DNA of 16,734 bases, taken from the NCBI GenBank assembly GCA_949373265.1, contig CASICT010000012.1, positions 1 to 16,734 of the forward strand. The letters run 5' to 3'. The notes under the pieces are model-generated. The model worked only from the letters and a program-made list of their open reading frames with translations. It had not been told where the DNA came from and did not search any database. This document shows positions 1 to 8,715 of the stretch, one piece after another. How positions within the stretch are numbered: position 1 is the first letter of the stretch; each line of letters opens with the position of its first letter. The stretch is from Candidatus Poseidoniaceae archaeon. Its GTDB lineage: Archaea > Thermoplasmatota > Poseidoniia > Poseidoniales > Poseidoniaceae. The translations under genes were made by a program, and so were the position numbers.

Positions 1-408
1 GTAAGTCAAGGAGCATTTGTTTCGGAGCAGTCCTACCGAAGTGGGGCTTCATCAAGAATTAATTTCAATAGTCAGCAATTAGGAGACATCAGAATTTGGC
101 CACCACGGGAAATGATTGGTGACCAGCGACCACACGAAGCCGAACCCTTGACTAAAGGAGGAACTATTGAATCATGGACTAAGTTGTCTGCAGGTGGTGC
201 ACCCTCTGAATTTAGCCTTCGTGCTCCAATCCTGGGAGGAATAAGTACCGTTTATGTGAGATTGGATGATGGGCCATGTGGTGTTTTCTTAGTAGCAGAT
301 GACGATTCAGGAATACCAATGATTGGTAATCGTGTTAACTTCGCAGTGCGTCGTATCTATGCTCAAGAGGGATTAATTAGATATGGACTAAAGGTATTAC
401 TTTCTTGA
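1..408 (+). CDS. DUF35-type OB-fold protein, C-terminal part (5' end outside window)
   Basis: The frame is open from the first base, so the first internal ATG (base 112) is probably not the start. The 135 visible residues carry a 'WPPRE' motif (about residues 33-37) followed by an OB-fold-like stretch beginning 'GTIESWTKL'. That is the usual order in DUF35 (ChsH2-type) proteins: zinc ribbon with a (Y/W)PPR motif, then an OB fold. In archaea DUF35 proteins bridge acetoacetyl-CoA thiolase and HMG-CoA synthase in the mevalonate pathway, and are sometimes fused to such enzymes. The cysteines expected just after the PPR motif are missing, so only the OB half looks intact. The preceding gene would show whether this is a separate subunit or a fusion tail. 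Family assignment is by motif recognition; the partner enzyme is inferred. Confidence 0.6.
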   Translation, partial: VSQGAFVSEQSYRSGASSRINFNSQQLGDIRIWPPREMIGDQRPHEAEPLTKGGTIESWTKLSAGGAPSEFSLRAPILGGISTVYVRLDDGPCGVFLVADDDSGIPMIGNRVNFAVRRIYAQEGLIRYGLKVLLS

Positions 409-454
409 CGAAATCAGGAGAGTATTCAAAAGTCATTATCCATGTCCGCCCTAC

Positions 455-1465
455 ATGGCAGAGTGGGGATTCCGCAAAGGAAGACGGGAAGCCGCTGAAA
501 ATCTGAGTGCAGAAGAAGAAGGTGATTGTCCACGTTGTGGTGGAGAAAAACAGCCTTCATCTCTAGCGGGATACCTCAGTTGTTCAAAGTGTCAATATGA
601 GTGGCAGGACCCAGATCATGTTACCAAAAAGGCAGGTCCGCCTGAAACATATCGCCGGGATGCTGAACTCATTGAAGAATTCAAAAAGGAGATGGAAGGT
701 GGACACCTTTCAGAAGTTTTAGGAATAGACAAAGGCCTATCTGGACAGCAAGAAGAGTCTCTGCAACGACTAGAAGACAAGTGGATGGGTGGAATGAGTG
801 GCCACTTTAATGCAGCATCAGAAGAAAGAAAGCCACTAATGATATCGTTCGATGATGATGATAATCTTGTAGAAACAACAGTTGGAAGCATTACCATTGT
901 AGCCAATGGATTTGATGGAGGTGAAGAAATCAGATTAGAGTACCCTGGTTTAGGAACTGAATTCTATGCATATGATGAAGCTAGTGAAACTGGCTGGAGA
1001 AGAGGCCGTGGTCCAGAAGATACCGCCCGCTCAATAACAAATGTCATCAATCGTTTTTCCAAATTAGTTTATGCAAATCAAGATGGTGCAACCATATTGC
1101 TGGAATTAAGAACTACTGAAATAAAAGCTGAGTCACTTGTAATCTTTGTAGATGACCCTGGAGGCACAGATATCGTTGCTGAAAAGGGTGGAGTTTCAAT
1201 GGACCCAAGAGATATTACAATGCTTGAAGATTATCGAGTGGTTGTTGAGATTTGTTTAGCAGATGGAATCATTTCACCTTCAGAAGACCAAATGCTTTGG
1301 GCCATGAGACAACAATTAGGCATAGATGACCAATTGCATGTGCAGATAGTTCAGCAGATTTTTGGTGACCATGCACTGAAGGAATGTACCGGATGTGGCG
1401 AGATGGCACAATTGTATGTTGACTATTCGGCATGGTACTGTCATTCTTGCGAAAATTGGTGTTAG
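455..1465 (+). CDS. Double zinc-ribbon protein with TerB-like helical segment
   Basis: 336 residues with no signal peptide or membrane helix, so probably cytoplasmic. It has a zinc ribbon at each end: C25-x2-C28 with C43-x2-C46, and C311-x2-C314 with C329-x2-C332, plus a terminal Cys336. Residues about 50-120 are charged and helical, and 130-230 look like mixed beta strands. Residues about 253-300 contain 'LADGIISPSEDQ', resembling the acidic helix pattern of TerB-like domains (inference). The ATG at 455 lies 46 bp after the preceding stop and puts the first ribbon near the N terminus, as expected. The actin-like gene follows on the same strand after 97 bp, so co-transcription is possible but not shown. 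I do not recognise a named family; a binding or scaffold role is a guess. Confidence 0.75.
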   Translation: MAEWGFRKGRREAAENLSAEEEGDCPRCGGEKQPSSLAGYLSCSKCQYEWQDPDHVTKKAGPPETYRRDAELIEEFKKEMEGGHLSEVLGIDKGLSGQQEESLQRLEDKWMGGMSGHFNAASEERKPLMISFDDDDNLVETTVGSITIVANGFDGGEEIRLEYPGLGTEFYAYDEASETGWRRGRGPEDTARSITNVINRFSKLVYANQDGATILLELRTTEIKAESLVIFVDDPGGTDIVAEKGGVSMDPRDITMLEDYRVVVEICLADGIISPSEDQMLWAMRQQLGIDDQLHVQIVQQIFGDHALKECTGCGEMAQLYVDYSAWYCHSCENWC

Positions 1466-1562
1466 TGCCTCATATTATAGATTAGAAATTGCACCTAGGC
1501 CTAATTGTGGGTCAAGGTATTATTCATAAGGTGAGGGCCAATCCCGTGGATAGGCGAGTATC

Positions 1563-2588
1563 ATGGCCGGAGAAATACTTTACATTGGAATAGACCTTGG
1601 AACCTTTCGCTCAGTAATGGTGTCTAGTGACAGCCACGAAGAAGAGGAACTAACAGTTATTGGGACCCCAAAAGATCCTATCGCACGAAACTTCTTGAAA
1701 AGAGATGTACTATTTGGCGAAGAAGCACTAAAGAACAGATTAGCTCTGAATCTTTTCCGCCCTCTAGAACTTGGTGTAATTAAGGACACACCAGAAGACC
1801 GTGAATTCATTGCACACTTCATCACCCACCTTATTGGATTATCTGACCCAGAGGATTACGATAGAGTAGTTGCTGTTATTGGAGCACCTGCTGAAGCAAG
1901 CCACGTTGACAAGACTTCAATCTTCGATGCTGCTGCTGGTTCAGTCAACGCTGCAATGATTATCTCAGAACCTTTCGCTGTCGCTTACGCACTAGATATG
2001 ATTGAACATACTCTAGTTATCGATATCGGAGCAGGTACTACTGACCTTTGCCGTGTATATGGAACAATACCAGGTCCTGCTGACCAAATGCACACAGGAT
2101 ATGCTGGTGACTATGTGGACAATCAAATTATCGTTGAAGTTCAAAAGAAGTACAACGGTGCACAAATCACCAAAGATATGGCACGCCGCTGGAAGGAGAA
2201 CTACTCTTTCGTATCAACATCAACACCGGATTCACCAGTAATGGTAGACTTCTCTATTGAAGGAAAGGCTATGACTCTAGATATCACAGATTGTATCCAA
2301 AACGCATGTGAATCAATCGTTGACCCTATCGTCGAGAACGTAAAGGCACTAATTTCAGAATCTAACCCTGAATTCCACAATGAATTCCGCCGTAACATGG
2401 TTCTTGCAGGTGGAGGATCTGGTATCGCTGGACTTGGTGCTCTTATCGAGCGCCGTCTTTCAGAAATGGGAGATGTCAATGTTCACGTAGTCGATGACCC
2501 AGTTCGCTTGGGCGCTATGGGTGGTCTTAGACTAGCTATGGAAGTTCCAGAAGAAATGTGGAAGAACTTGACTCTAGCAAGCCGTTGA
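1563..2588 (+). CDS. Actin-like ATPase, MreB/MamK-related
   Basis: 341 residues, the usual size for a prokaryotic actin. All ATPase-fold landmarks are visible: phosphate-1 loop 'IGIDLGTFRS' (8-17), a connect-1-like segment 'SEPFAVAYAL' (135-144), phosphate-2 loop 'VIDIGAGTTDL' (152-162) and adenosine loop 'MVLAGGGSGIAGL' (279-291). The family polymerises with ATP into cytoskeletal filaments (cell shape, or organelle positioning as in MamK). The compact length and strong GAGTTDL loop favour MreB/MamK over Hsp70, which is far longer. It uses more C-ending codons (atc, ttc, cgc) than its neighbours, suggesting good expression. The 97-bp upstream gap has AT-rich TATA-like stretches but no box I would place firmly. 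Its stop is 8 bp from the convergent membrane gene. Filament function is inferred from family membership. Confidence 0.85.
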   Translation: MAGEILYIGIDLGTFRSVMVSSDSHEEEELTVIGTPKDPIARNFLKRDVLFGEEALKNRLALNLFRPLELGVIKDTPEDREFIAHFITHLIGLSDPEDYDRVVAVIGAPAEASHVDKTSIFDAAAGSVNAAMIISEPFAVAYALDMIEHTLVIDIGAGTTDLCRVYGTIPGPADQMHTGYAGDYVDNQIIVEVQKKYNGAQITKDMARRWKENYSFVSTSTPDSPVMVDFSIEGKAMTLDITDCIQNACESIVDPIVENVKALISESNPEFHNEFRRNMVLAGGGSGIAGLGALIERRLSEMGDVNVHVVDDPVRLGAMGGLRLAMEVPEEMWKNLTLASR

Positions 2589-2596
2589 TTAGGAAA

Positions 2597-3178
2597 TCAT
2601 TCCTCTTCAAGTACTGCACTTGTCACCAATGGTGAATCACAATGAGGACAAGAATCCTTGGGTGAAAGTAGAATTGGGTTTACTGCTAATACTGCTAAAC
2701 ATGTTGGGCATGCAGCCAACATTTCATTTCCTTGAAGTGTGATTTCTTCATCATAAACTGAATGACCACTATACCCCATCTTGTAAACAGGGTGGAAATG
2801 AATTCGAATAAATCGAACAGAAGAAAAGATTGCCCATGCCAATATTATCATTGTGAAGAAAGATGAGTTTTGACCAGTGAACAGATACATTAGTCCTTGG
2901 AATAACAAAAGTGAGAACGCTAGTGTAATACCTCCCATTATCATTGGAGCAAACCAATATGCCCACGATGCTTTTTTCCGATATGCCATCCACACAACTA
3001 GAGTGAATATACCAGGAACGACTGCTAGTTCTAACATTCCAGAAAACAAATACACTAGCATTGAGAAGACTAGTGCATCGATGAGAAGGACAAATGATGT
3101 TCTCTTGTGGAGTGCATCAATTGGGTTGCCCTGATTTGGTCTCGAGCCGGCTAGAATCATCTCATCTGCATCCGACAT
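2597..3178 (-). CDS. Four-helix membrane protein with C-terminal zinc ribbon
   Basis: 193 residues. Hydrophobic stretches at about 28-48, 50-66, 72-100 and 106-124 suggest four membrane helices. A soluble C-terminal zinc ribbon follows (C157-x2-C160 and C177-x2-C180). The N-terminal 25 residues are polar, with no signal peptide. It runs convergently with the actin-like gene (8 bp between stops) and diverges from coaBC. The ATG at 3178 is the only good start. I do not recognise the family; the membrane-plus-zinc-ribbon design recurs in this window (6308-6568 and 10912-11646). A cytoplasmic sensing or docking role for the ribbon is speculation. Confidence 0.75.
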   Translation of the reverse strand: MSDADEMILAGSRPNQGNPIDALHKRTSFVLLIDALVFSMLVYLFSGMLELAVVPGIFTLVVWMAYRKKASWAYWFAPMIMGGITLAFSLLLFQGLMYLFTGQNSSFFTMIILAWAIFSSVRFIRIHFHPVYKMGYSGHSVYDEEITLQGNEMLAACPTCLAVLAVNPILLSPKDSCPHCDSPLVTSAVLEEE

Positions 3179-3252
3179 GTCTCACCCGATGGGCCATTTG
3201 TTGTTGAAACAACCGGCGAAGCCGTATTGAAGCAGTGGCTTGTGGCACAAAC

Positions 3253-4434
3253 ATGCGTGACACCGATGTTGAGGTTCGCGGCGACTCTCTGAAGGGCCGT
3301 CACATCCTGCTCGGAGTTACTGGCGGTATAGCCGCTGTTGATACAGTTCGACTTGCTAGAGAAATGCGAAGACACGGTGCTGAAGTTACGGTAATTATGA
3401 CCCCCGCTGCTCAAGAAATCATTACTCCTTTAGCGGTTCGATGGGCATCTCAAGGTGAAGTAATCACTGATTGGGATGGAGATTTGTCGGGCCTATCAGA
3501 TTTTGATGCTGTGTTGGTAACACCTGCAACTCGCAACATAATTGCATCATTTGTTCATGGTTTAATGAATGGACCTCTGTTGATGGCACTGTCAGCTGCA
3601 AGAGGACGTAATTCTCCAATAATGATGGTTCCTTCAATGCACAATGACCTTGCTAGCGATCCCGTAACCGAAGATTTGGTTATGCAGTGTGCTAAATCTG
3701 GTGTTAGAATACTATGGGGTGCTGAAGAAGAAGGCAAGAGGAAAAATCCTAATCATGAAGAGATAGTTGCTAGGCTGGCTCACTTTGTCAATCAAAACTC
3801 TACTTCAGTAGTCGTCACTCTTGGGGCGACACGAAGCGCAATAGATGACCTACGCTATGTACAAAACACATCAAGTGGAAGAACTGGCTACCTGATTGCG
3901 GACTATCTGTATCGCTTAGGAATGGACATTACTTGCGTGAGTGGTGTTACTACTGTTGATTGTCCAGGATGGTTACCTTTGGAAATTAATTGCCCAGACC
4001 CCGATGACATGTTAGCGGAATTGAAAGCACTGGCAAAGGATGACATCAACGTCTGGATTCATGCAGCTGCAGTTCTTGATTATGTAATTCCAGAACCAGT
4101 TGAAGGTAAAATCGCATCACTACAAGGTGAATTAGACATTCAGTTACAAGAGGGAGCAAAGCACATAATGGAATTGAAAGACTTGTGCAAAGGCTCTACT
4201 CGAATTGGTTTCAAATTGGAAAGCGGAATCAAACAGAAGGATTTGGTTCACCGTGCAGTAGCCCAGATTCAAACTTCAGGAATGAATGCAACGATTGCAA
4301 ACAGAATAGAAGATTTAGGAAAGGAAGGCAAGCCAAGAGGATGGCTCGTCGATTCTCATGGTGCTCACTTCATACTGGATACAGAGAAGGAAATGTGCAT
4401 CGCAATTCGTTCGGTCATTGAGAACAATAGGTGA
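3253..4434 (+). CDS. coaBC: Bifunctional phosphopantothenoylcysteine decarboxylase / phosphopantothenate-cysteine ligase
   Basis: Catalyses two coenzyme A synthesis steps in the cytoplasm: joining cysteine to 4'-phosphopantothenate (CoaB) and decarboxylating the product (CoaC). From the ATG at 3253 the protein has 393 residues, normal for the fusion. The flavoprotein half (about 15-178) has 'GVTGGIAA' (21-28), 'TPATRN' (90-95, PASANT-like) and 'PSMHNDL' (127-133, the archaeal 'PxMH' form as I recall it). The ligase half (about 185-390) has 'GATRSAIDDLRYVQNTSSG' (191-209), 'AAAVLDY' and 'TIANR', all typical of CoaB. Oddly, the position of the decarboxylase His holds Asp77 (see findings). A GTG at 3235 would add six residues. 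trmY follows only 4 bp after the stop, so they form an operon. The ligase call is firm; decarboxylase activity is less certain. Confidence 0.9.
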   Translation: MRDTDVEVRGDSLKGRHILLGVTGGIAAVDTVRLAREMRRHGAEVTVIMTPAAQEIITPLAVRWASQGEVITDWDGDLSGLSDFDAVLVTPATRNIIASFVHGLMNGPLLMALSAARGRNSPIMMVPSMHNDLASDPVTEDLVMQCAKSGVRILWGAEEEGKRKNPNHEEIVARLAHFVNQNSTSVVVTLGATRSAIDDLRYVQNTSSGRTGYLIADYLYRLGMDITCVSGVTTVDCPGWLPLEINCPDPDDMLAELKALAKDDINVWIHAAAVLDYVIPEPVEGKIASLQGELDIQLQEGAKHIMELKDLCKGSTRIGFKLESGIKQKDLVHRAVAQIQTSGMNATIANRIEDLGKEGKPRGWLVDSHGAHFILDTEKEMCIAIRSVIENNR

Positions 4435-4438
4435 TCTT

Positions 4439-5029
4439 GTGCGCCGCTTTGCCATTGTAGGAACTAGAGCAATGGCCAAGGGTAAATTACCACTTAGTGA
4501 CATGGCTGGTGGAGCGGGTAGAATGGACGTTCTAGTTAGAGCACTAATGTCGTCTATACTAACAAGTCATGGAATTCGAGAGGATGTAGAATTCACTATG
4601 ATACTGCTTGGAGGGCCTGGACCTGCAAGAAGAATCAAGTTTGTTTCAAATGAATTGAAAGGGGTTCATGCAGAAGAAAGAGCGGTAGGTGGCAAGATTG
4701 CTGCAGTCATCAAAGAACCGATGCCTCCACGTGGACACTGGGTAGAAAGCAGTCCTGGAATCTATGATGGAGGAGGAGATTTGGACATGACTTTGGATGA
4801 ATGGGATTGTCCAATAGTTCGCCTCGACGCCGATTCTAAGAATCTATATTCCGGAGTACTACCAAGTGATTTTTCAATTGACGATATTGGATTTATCCTT
4901 GGCGATGACAAGCCATTGGAATGTGACAAAGGGATTGCTAGAAGCCTAGGAAGTTCGTGGTTACAAGGACATACCTGTATCTCAATTGTTCACTTCTTAT
5001 TGGATGAAGGCGTTCAACTCCAATTGTGA
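4439..5029 (+). CDS. trmY: tRNA (pseudouridine(54)-N(1))-methyltransferase TrmY
   Basis: SPOUT-class enzyme that uses S-adenosylmethionine to methylate pseudouridine 54 in the T-loop of archaeal tRNAs. From the GTG at 4439 it has 196 residues, the usual TrmY length, and begins 'RRFAIVG' like family members. Other landmarks are 'GGAGRMDVL', 'SHGIREDVEF', 'ILLGGPGPARRIKFV' and, near the C terminus, the SAM-binding knot signature 'GFILGD'. An ATG at 4358 lies inside coaBC and would add 27 unrelated residues, so I prefer GTG 4439 (TTG at 4436 is also possible). The start is 4 bp past the coaBC stop, with no room for a promoter, so it should be co-transcribed with coaBC. Confidence 0.9.
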   Translation: MRRFAIVGTRAMAKGKLPLSDMAGGAGRMDVLVRALMSSILTSHGIREDVEFTMILLGGPGPARRIKFVSNELKGVHAEERAVGGKIAAVIKEPMPPRGHWVESSPGIYDGGGDLDMTLDEWDCPIVRLDADSKNLYSGVLPSDFSIDDIGFILGDDKPLECDKGIARSLGSSWLQGHTCISIVHFLLDEGVQLQL

Positions 5030-5068
5030 TCCAAGTCAGGTAGATACTTCTGACTGCTGAATCGATTC

Positions 5069-6034
5069 TCAATATCGAGTTCTGCGGGCAATAACGAATG
5101 CCGCCAAGATAATAGAAACCATACTCAAATGTCCATCAAAACCAGGTACTGAATCAGAACTTTCATCAGCAACGATTTGTGATTCAAATGGCAATAGATT
5201 GATTTGAATTCTCAGATAGGTTGAACCATTACACTCGTAACAATAGTAACCGTCCTCTCCGCTTTCTGCATTCACAATTGTAATGTTTGTATCGATAGTA
5301 ACTTGTTTGGTACCATTGTCGTATTCAAGCCATGTAGAAGCATTAATTTCTGAAATACTCCCAATGCTGAAATTGAATGAATAGGTTTCAGATGGCGCTA
5401 CTTCAAAGGTAACAACTGGGATTCCCACTACCATGTTATAAGATTCGAGTTCATCTCTTAAATCAGAAATACTTTCAATTCCAAGTCGTTCCAAACTGTT
5501 GCCATTATTTTCAACCGTCATTTCAATCATATGATCCATTGGGTCCTCAGAAATTATGTCAATCTGCCAGAACATGATTTCGGGGATAACATCATAGTTG
5601 TCGTAAGCATTGACATTTAGCAAACTGTTGACTGTAGACCTTGCAACATTAGGAGGGGGAGAACCATCTGCTTCGGTAACAGTAGCATTAACTTGAATCA
5701 TGTGTGCTGCAACCGCCTGTTCAGATACTGCAAAAATTTCAATGCTGATTTCCTTCTGCTCACCACCGGTCAGATTCACCACATTTCCTTCAACAAACGT
5801 AGCAACAAAACCATCAGGTGCTGAATATTCCATCTCTATTGTTTCATTGTAGTTATTTGGGTTTGACAAGGTGCAGTTCATTATCGATGTTGAATCTGCC
5901 CCCGGATATACATCAAAAAAAACCGACCCATCACACTGCAAATCTACTGATGGTGTCGCATTCTGTGCCTGCACATTTGTAGAGCTCATCGCAAATGTCA
6001 AAACAACAAGTAGGGTTACAACAACTTTCTTCAT
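5069..6034 (-). CDS. Secreted surface protein with PGF-CTERM-like tail
   Basis: 321 residues. The N terminus 'MKKVVVTLLVVLTFAMSS' is a clear signal peptide, with likely cleavage after 'VQA' (about 23). The middle is beta-rich and full of N-x-S/T glycosylation sequons, resembling repeated Ig-like or CARDB-type domains. A C-x2-C pair sits near residue 267. The end is the informative part: an acidic/serine linker, 'PGF' at 297-299, a hydrophobic segment (303-316) and 'RRTRY'. This is the tripartite architecture of PGF-CTERM, which archaeosortase A removes and replaces with a lipid anchor. The protein is probably displayed on the cell envelope. A TATA-like box lies about 24 bp before the ATG. Its substrate or partner is unknown; the sortase gene is not in the window. 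Confidence 0.75.
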   Translation of the reverse strand: MKKVVVTLLVVLTFAMSSTNVQAQNATPSVDLQCDGSVFFDVYPGADSTSIMNCTLSNPNNYNETIEMEYSAPDGFVATFVEGNVVNLTGGEQKEISIEIFAVSEQAVAAHMIQVNATVTEADGSPPPNVARSTVNSLLNVNAYDNYDVIPEIMFWQIDIISEDPMDHMIEMTVENNGNSLERLGIESISDLRDELESYNMVVGIPVVTFEVAPSETYSFNFSIGSISEINASTWLEYDNGTKQVTIDTNITIVNAESGEDGYYCYECNGSTYLRIQINLLPFESQIVADESSDSVPGFDGHLSMVSIILAAFVIARRTRY

Positions 6035-6056
6035 AATTTAATCAAGAAGTGACAAC

Positions 6057-6065
6057 ACATAAACT
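6057..6065 (-). promoter_or_regulatory. TATA-like box for the PGF-CTERM-like gene
   Basis: On the minus strand the sequence reads 'gtttatgtg', ending about 22 bp before the ATG at 6034. That is the distance expected for an archaeal TATA box driving a leaderless transcript. This is pattern and spacing only; no transcript start is known. Confidence 0.3.
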
Positions 6066-6307
6066 GTTTGATTGTGATCCAAGTCTGGTAGTCAAAGTTA
6101 TCCTCAATGTAACGGACATTATGCTTTTACCCGGTATTTCGAAGATACTTACAAGACCAAGTTTCATGGAAATGATATGTCGCTTTTGTTACGATATTGA
6201 TTCCCCCCTCAAATCTCTGTATACCCGAAAACAGACGATATCAATGTATACAAAAAAATGACACCTTTGTGAATACAAATCAAATACGTGAAGACGAAGC
6301 GACCAAC

Positions 6308-6568
6308 ATGCGTTTGGAATGGCCCGTCTATGCATTTACAGCCGGTATTTTCCTCGCTTTTGCTCTAAGTGTTCAGTTCCTCTCACTTGGCACCGGTGCT
6401 ATCGTTGGCCTGTTCGTGCTGCTAACCGTGGCCTACGCCTGGGTCGCATGGGTAATGATCAAGCAAAAGGCCGTTCTCGAACTTCACGCCTACATAACCT
6501 GCAATGCGTGCGGTGAGTTGACGCCTTCACAAGGCAAGCACTGCATGAATTGTAGCGCCGACTTGTAG
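6308..6568 (+). CDS. Small two-helix membrane protein with C-terminal zinc ribbon
   Basis: 86 residues from the ATG at 6308. The frame is open further upstream, but the extra 37 residues are polar, AT-rich and overlap the divergent promoter region, so I reject the longer form. Two membrane helices (about 6-27 and 29-50) are followed by a zinc ribbon near the C terminus with paired cysteines 'CNACGE' and 'CMNC'. It is noticeably richer in C-ending codons than its neighbours. Function is not recognised. It could be a membrane anchor or a regulatory subunit; nothing in the sequence decides this. Confidence 0.7.
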   Translation: MRLEWPVYAFTAGIFLAFALSVQFLSLGTGAIVGLFVLLTVAYAWVAWVMIKQKAVLELHAYITCNACGELTPSQGKHCMNCSADL

Positions 6569-6684
6569 TCAAAAATATAAACAGTGTCATACAGAACACC
6601 TCGTGTAAATTGAAATTTATTGCCAACCATATGCACGGGTAGGCCGTGTAATTGGGATTGAACATTGAATTATTCTAATTGAGT

Positions 6685-8695
6685 TCAATTAATTTTATTT
6701 GTAATATCTCCTGAAATCGCACTGTCTTGAATGTTGTATGTGATGTTTTGAACAATATGAGTTTTCTTTTCTGCTTCTGCGAGTTTGGCTTCCAACTCTT
6801 CTTTTTCGCGTTGAGCGATTGCGAGTTCCTGTTGCTTCTGAGCCAATGCCTCATCAGAAATTTGCTTTTGAGCAGCTTCACTTTGCAGTTGTTGTGTTAA
6901 TTTGAGCTTGATTAGCCAACTGTTGGCGCAATCTTTGTGCTTCGATTTGCGCTTGTCTACTCTGATGTTCTAATTCCCTTTCACGCGGTGAAGACTGAGA
7001 AAGTGGAACAGATTGTTGCTGAACTGGGGAAAGCAATGGTTGGGTTTGTGCATAGAACACTTGTTCTTGTTTAGGACTTCGAACTTTTCGGGCTACGAAG
7101 AATACCACACCAATCATAATGATCATTCCTAAAAATCCAAATGCTGCAGAACCCGAATCGCTTTCACTTCCTGCGGCATCTATGAAACATCCTGTCGAAT
7201 CTACTTCACTGCTCTTTTCCATATCTGAAGGAGTTGGGTTATCTGATGACGGACACTCATCTATTCCATCATACACCCCATCATAATCTGAATCCATTGG
7301 GCAACCATTGGAGTCAGTAGTAGCTCCTAAAGGAGTATTTTCACATTCATCTTGAGCATCATAGATACCGTCACCATCAACGTCTGAGCACCCTAAGGAA
7401 TTCACGGTTGAACCTTGAGGTGTGTTTGAACATTCATCAATCCCGTCGAATACGCCGTCGCCATCCGAATCGCTTGGACATCCCATGTTATCGACTTCTG
7501 CTCCTTGAGGAGTGTTTGGACAAGTATCATCTAAATCAGGTATTCCATCGTCGTCTGAATCTTGTAAATCTTCAAATGAACATCCTCTCGCATTCAACGC
7601 ATTAAAATCTTCAGGAGTATTTGGACAATCATCAAGAGCGTTGCTTACCCCATCATTATCATCATCTAATTGCTCATCAGCACATCCATCATTGTCAACA
7701 GTAAACCAAGAGTAAGTTGATGGGCACAAATCAATGTCATCAGTAACTCCATCTTCGTCTCTATCGATTTGGCTTGAAGAACAGCCCGAATAAATGTAAT
7801 CTATATCTATTTCTTCATCCTCTGGAGTGTTTGGGCACATATCATCCCAATCCGGCAAACCATCATTATCAGTATCCAAATCGCAACCATTTGCATCAAC
7901 CCCTGCGTCTCCATTTGAATTTGGACAATCATCTAGGCCATCGAATACGCCATCTTCATCATCATCCATTGGACAGCCCCAATCTACTATTGCCCCGAGA
8001 GGAGTATTTGCACAGAGGTCATCAACGTCAGGAGTTCCATCACCATCATCATCATCATCACATCCAGATGGAATGCCGTCATCATCAAAATCATCCATAT
8101 CATCATACCCAGGGCAGGCATCATCGGCGTCTGAAATACCGTCGCCATCTTCATCACCAAATCCACCAATCGTGAACTTCCATGTTGATGCTGCATTCTT
8201 CCATGTTTCATTACCGTCGCCATCACCGTTACCAGATACAGTAAGTGTAGGAGTGGCTGACCAGTTATATTCTGCATACAATTTCCACTCATCCAGCTCA
8301 GAATTCATGTCACATTCATCGTCGTTGAGTGCATCATTATCTTCACATTCGATTGTAATGTTGAGAATATTAGTGTGGTCTGGAATATCAATAGAGTAAT
8401 TCCAAGAATTATTGAGTGTCAGTTGGTTTTCCCAAGTTGGTGTATTAATACAATCTAAATTGTCATCATCAAACTCGATACATATTTTGAATAAAGGATC
8501 TGGAAGCCCTTCATTACTATCCCATTCAACTGTCTCATTAGCTGACCATGAGATGAGTTCGATGTGTAACCAAGCATCATTTTCAGGCCAATTATCGATT
8601 TCATCTTCTGCAGAAACAGGACTGGTTATCGGCAAAGAACCGATTATGAATAGTGCCATCAAGAGAAAAGTTACACTTCTCTTCCTATCCCGCAT
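6685..8695 (-). CDS. Thrombospondin type-3 repeat surface protein, 3' end frameshifted
   Basis: The main frame (8695-6878) gives 605 residues. It has a signal peptide (about 1-29), a beta-rich domain (30-178) and about ten calcium-binding TSP3 repeats (181-505; unit like 'DSDGDGVFDGIDEC' plus 'NTPQG'). A membrane helix (517-535) and a Gln/Glu-rich cytoplasmic tail follow. The repeats should bind Ca2+ outside the cell. The tail's coiled coil is cut at the 6878 stop, but skipping one base in the T run at 6901-6903 restores 71 residues ('LTQQLQSEAAQKQISDEALA' onward) ending at 6685, giving 669 in all. I therefore annotate the full span as one gene with a frameshift. A TATA-like box precedes the ATG. 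The ligand is unknown. The shift may be a sequencing error, a real mutation or +1 recoding. Confidence 0.8.
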
Positions 8696-8715
8696 GGACT
8701 TCGCTGGTCGTGGGA

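Noticed and set aside
616..906. Minus-strand 96-codon ORF
   Set aside because: It is antisense to the zinc-ribbon gene; Ser/Leu-rich shadow coding without motifs.
4358..4438. Longer trmY start at ATG 4358
   Set aside because: It would lie wholly inside coaBC and add 27 residues not typical of TrmY; GTG 4439 gives the family's usual N terminus.
6049..6261. 70-codon plus-strand ORF upstream of the small zinc-ribbon gene
   Set aside because: It starts 14 bp from a divergent start codon, covers the promoter region, overlaps the next frame and has no recognisable features.
7230..8160. Periodic DNA resembling a repeat or CRISPR array
   Set aside because: The period comes from coding TSP3 units of varying length and sequence; there are no identical repeats with unique spacers.
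7774..8399. Long plus-strand ORFs rich in His or Ser
   Set aside because: They are antisense to the TSP3 repeats. Asp codons (gat/gac) read backwards as atc/gtc and in shifted frames as cat/tca, which gives the low-complexity His and Ser runs.
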